This document shows, one piece after another, positions 61,117-64,000 of a stretch of 64,000 nucleotides of DNA. The DNA is taken from the NCBI RefSeq assembly GCF_002097715.1, contig NZ_CP020738.1, positions 2,790,001-2,854,000 of the forward strand, written 5' to 3'. How positions within the stretch are numbered: position 1 is the first letter of the stretch; each line of letters begins with the position of its first letter. A program made the translations under genes and the position numbers. The notes below the pieces were generated by a model. The model was not told the origin of the DNA. It did no database searches and saw only the letters and a program-made list of their open reading frames with translations. Origin of the DNA: Burkholderia ubonensis subsp. mesacidophila (lineage in GTDB: Bacteria > Pseudomonadota > Gammaproteobacteria > Burkholderiales > Burkholderiaceae).

Positions 61117-63183
61117 ATGAAATCATCGACAAGCAGTTTGATTCGGACCTTCCTCACAGCGGCCGCATCGATCGCCGCACTGTTCCACCTCATCCCGGCC
61201 ACGGCGTCGGCCGCCCCGCAGGCCGGCGATGCCGAGCTGCTGAACAAAGGCGCATACGTCGCGCGCATCGCCGACTGCGTCGCGTGCCATACCGCGCCGA
61301 ACGGCCGGCCCCTCGCGGGCGGCCTGTCGATGAGCACGCCGTTCGGCGCCGTCCATTCGACCAACATCACGCCCGACGACGCGACCGGCATCGGCCGGTA
61401 CACGTTCGAGCAATTCGACCGGGCGATGCGCAAGGGCGTCGCGGCCGACGGCCATCACCTGTATCCGGCGATGCCCTACCCGTCCTTCGCGAAGTTCAGC
61501 GACGACGACATGCGCGCCCTCTTCGCGTACCTGAAACAGGGCGTCGCACCGGTCAGGCAGGCGAACAAGCCGCTCGGCATCAAATGGCCGTTCAACCAGC
61601 GCTGGGGGCTGGCGCTGTGGAACGTGCTGTTCCTCGACGACACGCCCTATCGGCCCGATCCGGCCAAGGACGCGACGTGGAACCGCGGCGCCTACCTGAC
61701 CCAGGGCCCGGGGCATTGCGGCGCCTGTCATACGCCGCGCGGCCTCGCGTTCCAGGAAAAGGCCATGTCCGAGTCCGGCGGCAACGGGCCGCTCTACCTG
61801 TCCGGCGCGACGGTCGAGTCGTGGCGGGCCGTCAACCTGCGCGCGCTGTGGCCCGTCGAGGATTTCGTCACGTTCCTCAAGACCGGCAGGAATCGCTATG
61901 CGATCGCCAGCGGCGGCATGACGGACGTCGTGCACCACAGTACGCAGTACATCAGCGACGCCGATCTCACCGCCGTGGGCGTCTATCTGCAATCGCTGCC
62001 GAACCTGACGGCGGACCGGCAGGCCGCCGCGGCACCGATGCGCGGCGAACCGGCGAGCAGCGTGCCCGACGCGTTGTACGCGTCGAAGGGCGGGCTCGGC
62101 TATGCGCAGTTCTGCATCGGCTGCCATCAGGCCGACGGCGGCGGGTTCTCGCCGGTGTTTCCGCCGTTGTCCCGCAATCCCGCGGTGCTGTCGAAGGATC
62201 CGGCCTCGCTGATTCACGTCGTGCTGACTGGATGGACATCGCCACGGACCGGCGCCCATCCGCGCGTCTATACGATGCCGGCGTTCAACCCGCTCTCGAA
62301 CCAGGAGCTGGCCGAGATCCTGACGTTCGTGCGTTCCGCATGGGGCGGCCGCGAGGATCCGATCCTCGCGTCGGACGTCGCCAAGATGCGCCGGACGCTG
62401 GCCATCGGCAACGGCGATGCGTCCTCGTTCCCTACCCCGCGTTTCGCGACGCTGCCCGACCAGCCGAATGCCGCGCAACTGATCCGGGGGATGCGCCTGA
62501 ATCTCGACACGAAAGCGCTGCTGCCGAACCACGTCGGCGCGTCGCTCAACTGCGCGAGCTGCCACCTGAACAGCGGCACCGTCGCGCTCGCGTCGCCGTA
62601 CCTCGGCCTGTCCGCCCAGTTCCCGAGCTATGCGCCGCGCGCCGGCAAGGTGCTGTCGCTGGCGGATCGCATCAACGGCTGTTTCCGGCGCTCGATGAAC
62701 GGCACGCCGCTGCCGGTCGATTCGGACGACATGAAGGCGATGGTCGCGTACTTCGACTGGATGCAGGCCGGCGCGCACCCGAAGGACAAGCTTCCGGGGC
62801 GCGGGGTCGGCAAGATCGACACCGCGCTGAAACCCGACCTGACGCACGGCAAGGCGCTGTACGCCGCGCAATGCGCGTCCTGCCACGGCGCGGACGGCGC
62901 CGGGACGCGGCGCGCCGACGGCACGCCGATCTATCCGCCGCTGTGGGGCGACCAGTCGTTCAACATCGGGGCCGGCATGGCGCGCCTTTACACCGCCGCG
63001 GCGTTCGTGAAGAACAACATGTCGATCGGGTCGCACAATCGCTTCCCGCTCGGACAAGGCGGGCTGAGCGACCAGGACGCGGTCGACGTCGCCGCGTGGT
63101 TCACGACGCGGCCGCGCCCGGATTTCCCGGACAAGATCCACGACTGGCCGAAAGGCGGCAAACCCAAGGATGCGCGGTATTGA
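61117..63183 (+). CDS. Five-haem cytochrome c: AdhB-like tri-haem domain fused to TsdA-like di-haem domain
   Basis: A 688-residue exported protein (signal MKSSTSSLIRTFLTAAASIA..., cleavage near ASA). Haem motifs: CVACH (54-58), CGACH (201-205), CIGCH (333-337), CASCH (479-483) and CASCH (586-590). Residues ~40-430 read like the tri-haem subunit of alcohol/aldehyde dehydrogenases (GGLSMSTPFGAVHSTNITPD). Residues ~450-688 read like thiosulfate dehydrogenase TsdA: LNCASCHLNSGT, then Cys522 in NGCFRRSMNG, the Cys that in TsdA is an axial haem ligand. It could oxidise or reduce sulfur compounds and hand electrons through the N-terminal haems (inference). Typical TsdA is about 270 residues. Confidence 0.78.
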   Translation: MKSSTSSLIRTFLTAAASIAALFHLIPATASAAPQAGDAELLNKGAYVARIADCVACHTAPNGRPLAGGLSMSTPFGAVHSTNITPDDATGIGRYTFEQFDRAMRKGVAADGHHLYPAMPYPSFAKFSDDDMRALFAYLKQGVAPVRQANKPLGIKWPFNQRWGLALWNVLFLDDTPYRPDPAKDATWNRGAYLTQGPGHCGACHTPRGLAFQEKAMSESGGNGPLYLSGATVESWRAVNLRALWPVEDFVTFLKTGRNRYAIASGGMTDVVHHSTQYISDADLTAVGVYLQSLPNLTADRQAAAAPMRGEPASSVPDALYASKGGLGYAQFCIGCHQADGGGFSPVFPPLSRNPAVLSKDPASLIHVVLTGWTSPRTGAHPRVYTMPAFNPLSNQELAEILTFVRSAWGGREDPILASDVAKMRRTLAIGNGDASSFPTPRFATLPDQPNAAQLIRGMRLNLDTKALLPNHVGASLNCASCHLNSGTVALASPYLGLSAQFPSYAPRAGKVLSLADRINGCFRRSMNGTPLPVDSDDMKAMVAYFDWMQAGAHPKDKLPGRGVGKIDTALKPDLTHGKALYAAQCASCHGADGAGTRRADGTPIYPPLWGDQSFNIGAGMARLYTAAAFVKNNMSIGSHNRFPLGQGGLSDQDAVDVAAWFTTRPRPDFPDKIHDWPKGGKPKDARY

Positions 63184-63342
63184 CCGGTTTCGACGGCGCG
63201 GTGTCGACGGCGGCGGGCCGGCGGGCGCTTGATCGCTTCCGTCACCTTTTCGTCAGCGGGTGTAACCTGACGTAACCTAACCCAGCGGAGGCTTCAGGCA
63301 GACTGTCCGCAGTCCATCGCCCCGTCTGCCGCCCGACCGACC

Positions 63343-64000
63343 ATGTCCGCCGCCTACGAGTACGCTGCCGGCCTGCTCCGTACGCTCTACGACCGCCACA
63401 TCGACGGCGGAGCGGTGCTCGACGCCGCCGCCTTTCCGGACGCCGAGCGCTTCGTTCGCGCGTGGCCGGCCATCCGCGCGGAAGCGCTCGCGGTCGCGCG
63501 CGACCTGCCGCGCATCCCGCGCTTTCACGAGATCATGCGCGAGCAGCGCGACATCTCCGCGAACGACGCGCGCGACTGGCGGATGTTCATCATGCAGGCC
63601 TACGGGCAGCCGTTTCCGCGCAACCTGTCGCGCTGCCCGACGGTCGCGTCGCTGGTCGCCACGTCGCCGGACGTGCTGTCCGCGTCGCTGTCGTTCCTCG
63701 CGCCCGGCAAGCACATCCCGCCGCACCGCGGCCCGTTTCGCGGCATCCTGCGCGGTTATCTCGTGCTGAAGATGCCCAGGCGCGCGGACGGCTCGCCCGC
63801 CGCGGTGCTGAAGGTCGATGGCCGCGAATACCGTCTCGACGAAGGCCGATTCCTGCTGTGGGACGACACGTTCGAGCACGAGGTGTGGAACGACAGCGGC
63901 GAGGTGCGGATCGTGCTGCTGCTCGACATCCGCCGGCGCGGGATGCCGCGCGGGCTGACGTGGCTGTCGAATGCGGTGATCGGGGTCGTGCGGCTCGGGA
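63343..64000 (+). CDS. Aspartyl/asparaginyl beta-hydroxylase family dioxygenase (AspH/LpxO-like), 3' end cut by window edge
   Basis: The frame from ATG 63343 runs to the window edge (219 codons). The Fe(II)/2-oxoglutarate signature is clear: SFLAPGKHIPPHRGPFRGILRGYLVLK with the first metal His, and LLWDDTFEHEVWNDSGEVRIVLLLDI, the D-D-T/S-F-x-H-E-V-W-N motif with the second. Bacterial members hydroxylate lipid A acyl chains (LpxO) or peptides; which applies here is not visible. A short hydrophobic stretch (WLSNAVIGVV) begins near the cut end, as in membrane-anchored members. Confidence 0.82.
   Translation, partial: MSAAYEYAAGLLRTLYDRHIDGGAVLDAAAFPDAERFVRAWPAIRAEALAVARDLPRIPRFHEIMREQRDISANDARDWRMFIMQAYGQPFPRNLSRCPTVASLVATSPDVLSASLSFLAPGKHIPPHRGPFRGILRGYLVLKMPRRADGSPAAVLKVDGREYRLDEGRFLLWDDTFEHEVWNDSGEVRIVLLLDIRRRGMPRGLTWLSNAVIGVVRLG

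Noticed and set aside
1..64000. Search for CRISPR arrays, tRNA/rRNA genes, integrases or complete insertion sequences
   Set aside because: No regularly spaced repeats, cloverleaf sequences, integrase or transposase reading frames were seen on either strand.

Overview
The window is GC-rich (roughly two thirds G+C), densely coded and free of rRNA, tRNA or CRISPR loci. Codon use, the high density of LysR/GntR/AraC regulators and the gene families point to a Burkholderia-type betaproteobacterium, probably of the B. cepacia complex (inference from gene content; no 16S or MLST locus is present). Both ends cut through genes.

Layout. 0-2.5 kb: an unrecognised gene cut by the left edge, then a DmeR-DmeF type Co/Ni efflux operon with a DUF1289 gene and two operator-like palindromes. 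2.8-9 kb: an OsmC protein, a 2-hydroxyacid dehydrogenase, a four-gene osmoprotectant ABC importer whose genes overlap by 4 bp, and a lytic transglycosylase. 9-13.2 kb: a branched-chain amino-acid binding protein whose signal peptide is out of frame, a DadA-like oxidoreductase and a divergent MocR regulator with repeated motifs between them. 13.2-16.5 kb: small accessory genes (two unknowns, a GNAT acetyltransferase, a c-type cytochrome). 16.5-25 kb: sarcosine catabolism, sdaA-soxBDAG-folB on the minus strand, divergent from a GlxA/AraC regulator. Sarcosine is oxidised to glycine plus a folate-bound C1 unit, and SdaA deaminates the serine that can be made from them. 25-33 kb: a gamma-glutamylcyclotransferase-like protein, LysE and EamA exporters each divergent from a LysR regulator, an asd gene, a VOC protein and a patatin phospholipase.

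33-40.4 kb: a complete four-carbon sugar-acid (tetronate) pathway: FadR-type regulator, ltnD, otnK, otnC, MFS transporter, otnI, denD. A 290-bp nested-palindrome, MITE-like element sits across the 3' end of the regulator and replaces its last six codons. 40.4-51.4 kb: one minus-strand run holding a SYLF lipoprotein, a glycine-zipper protein, a small secreted protein, a tripartite RND efflux pump and PqiABC lipid-transport genes, several of them overlapping. 51.5-57 kb: a lone receiver, a FixJ/FixL-like two-component pair, an ArsB/NhaD-type permease and an AapJ-like binding protein. Three upstream regions here carry similar palindromes (GACTTTGGTC type, close to the mycobacterial DosR box).

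57-64 kb: a decayed second copy of the denD 3' end with its terminator, a 36-residue membrane protein, hcr and hcp downstream of a perfect NsrR-like box, a DUF3079 gene, a five-haem cytochrome that fuses an AdhB-like tri-haem half to a TsdA-like di-haem half, and the start of an AspH/LpxO-type dioxygenase cut by the right edge.
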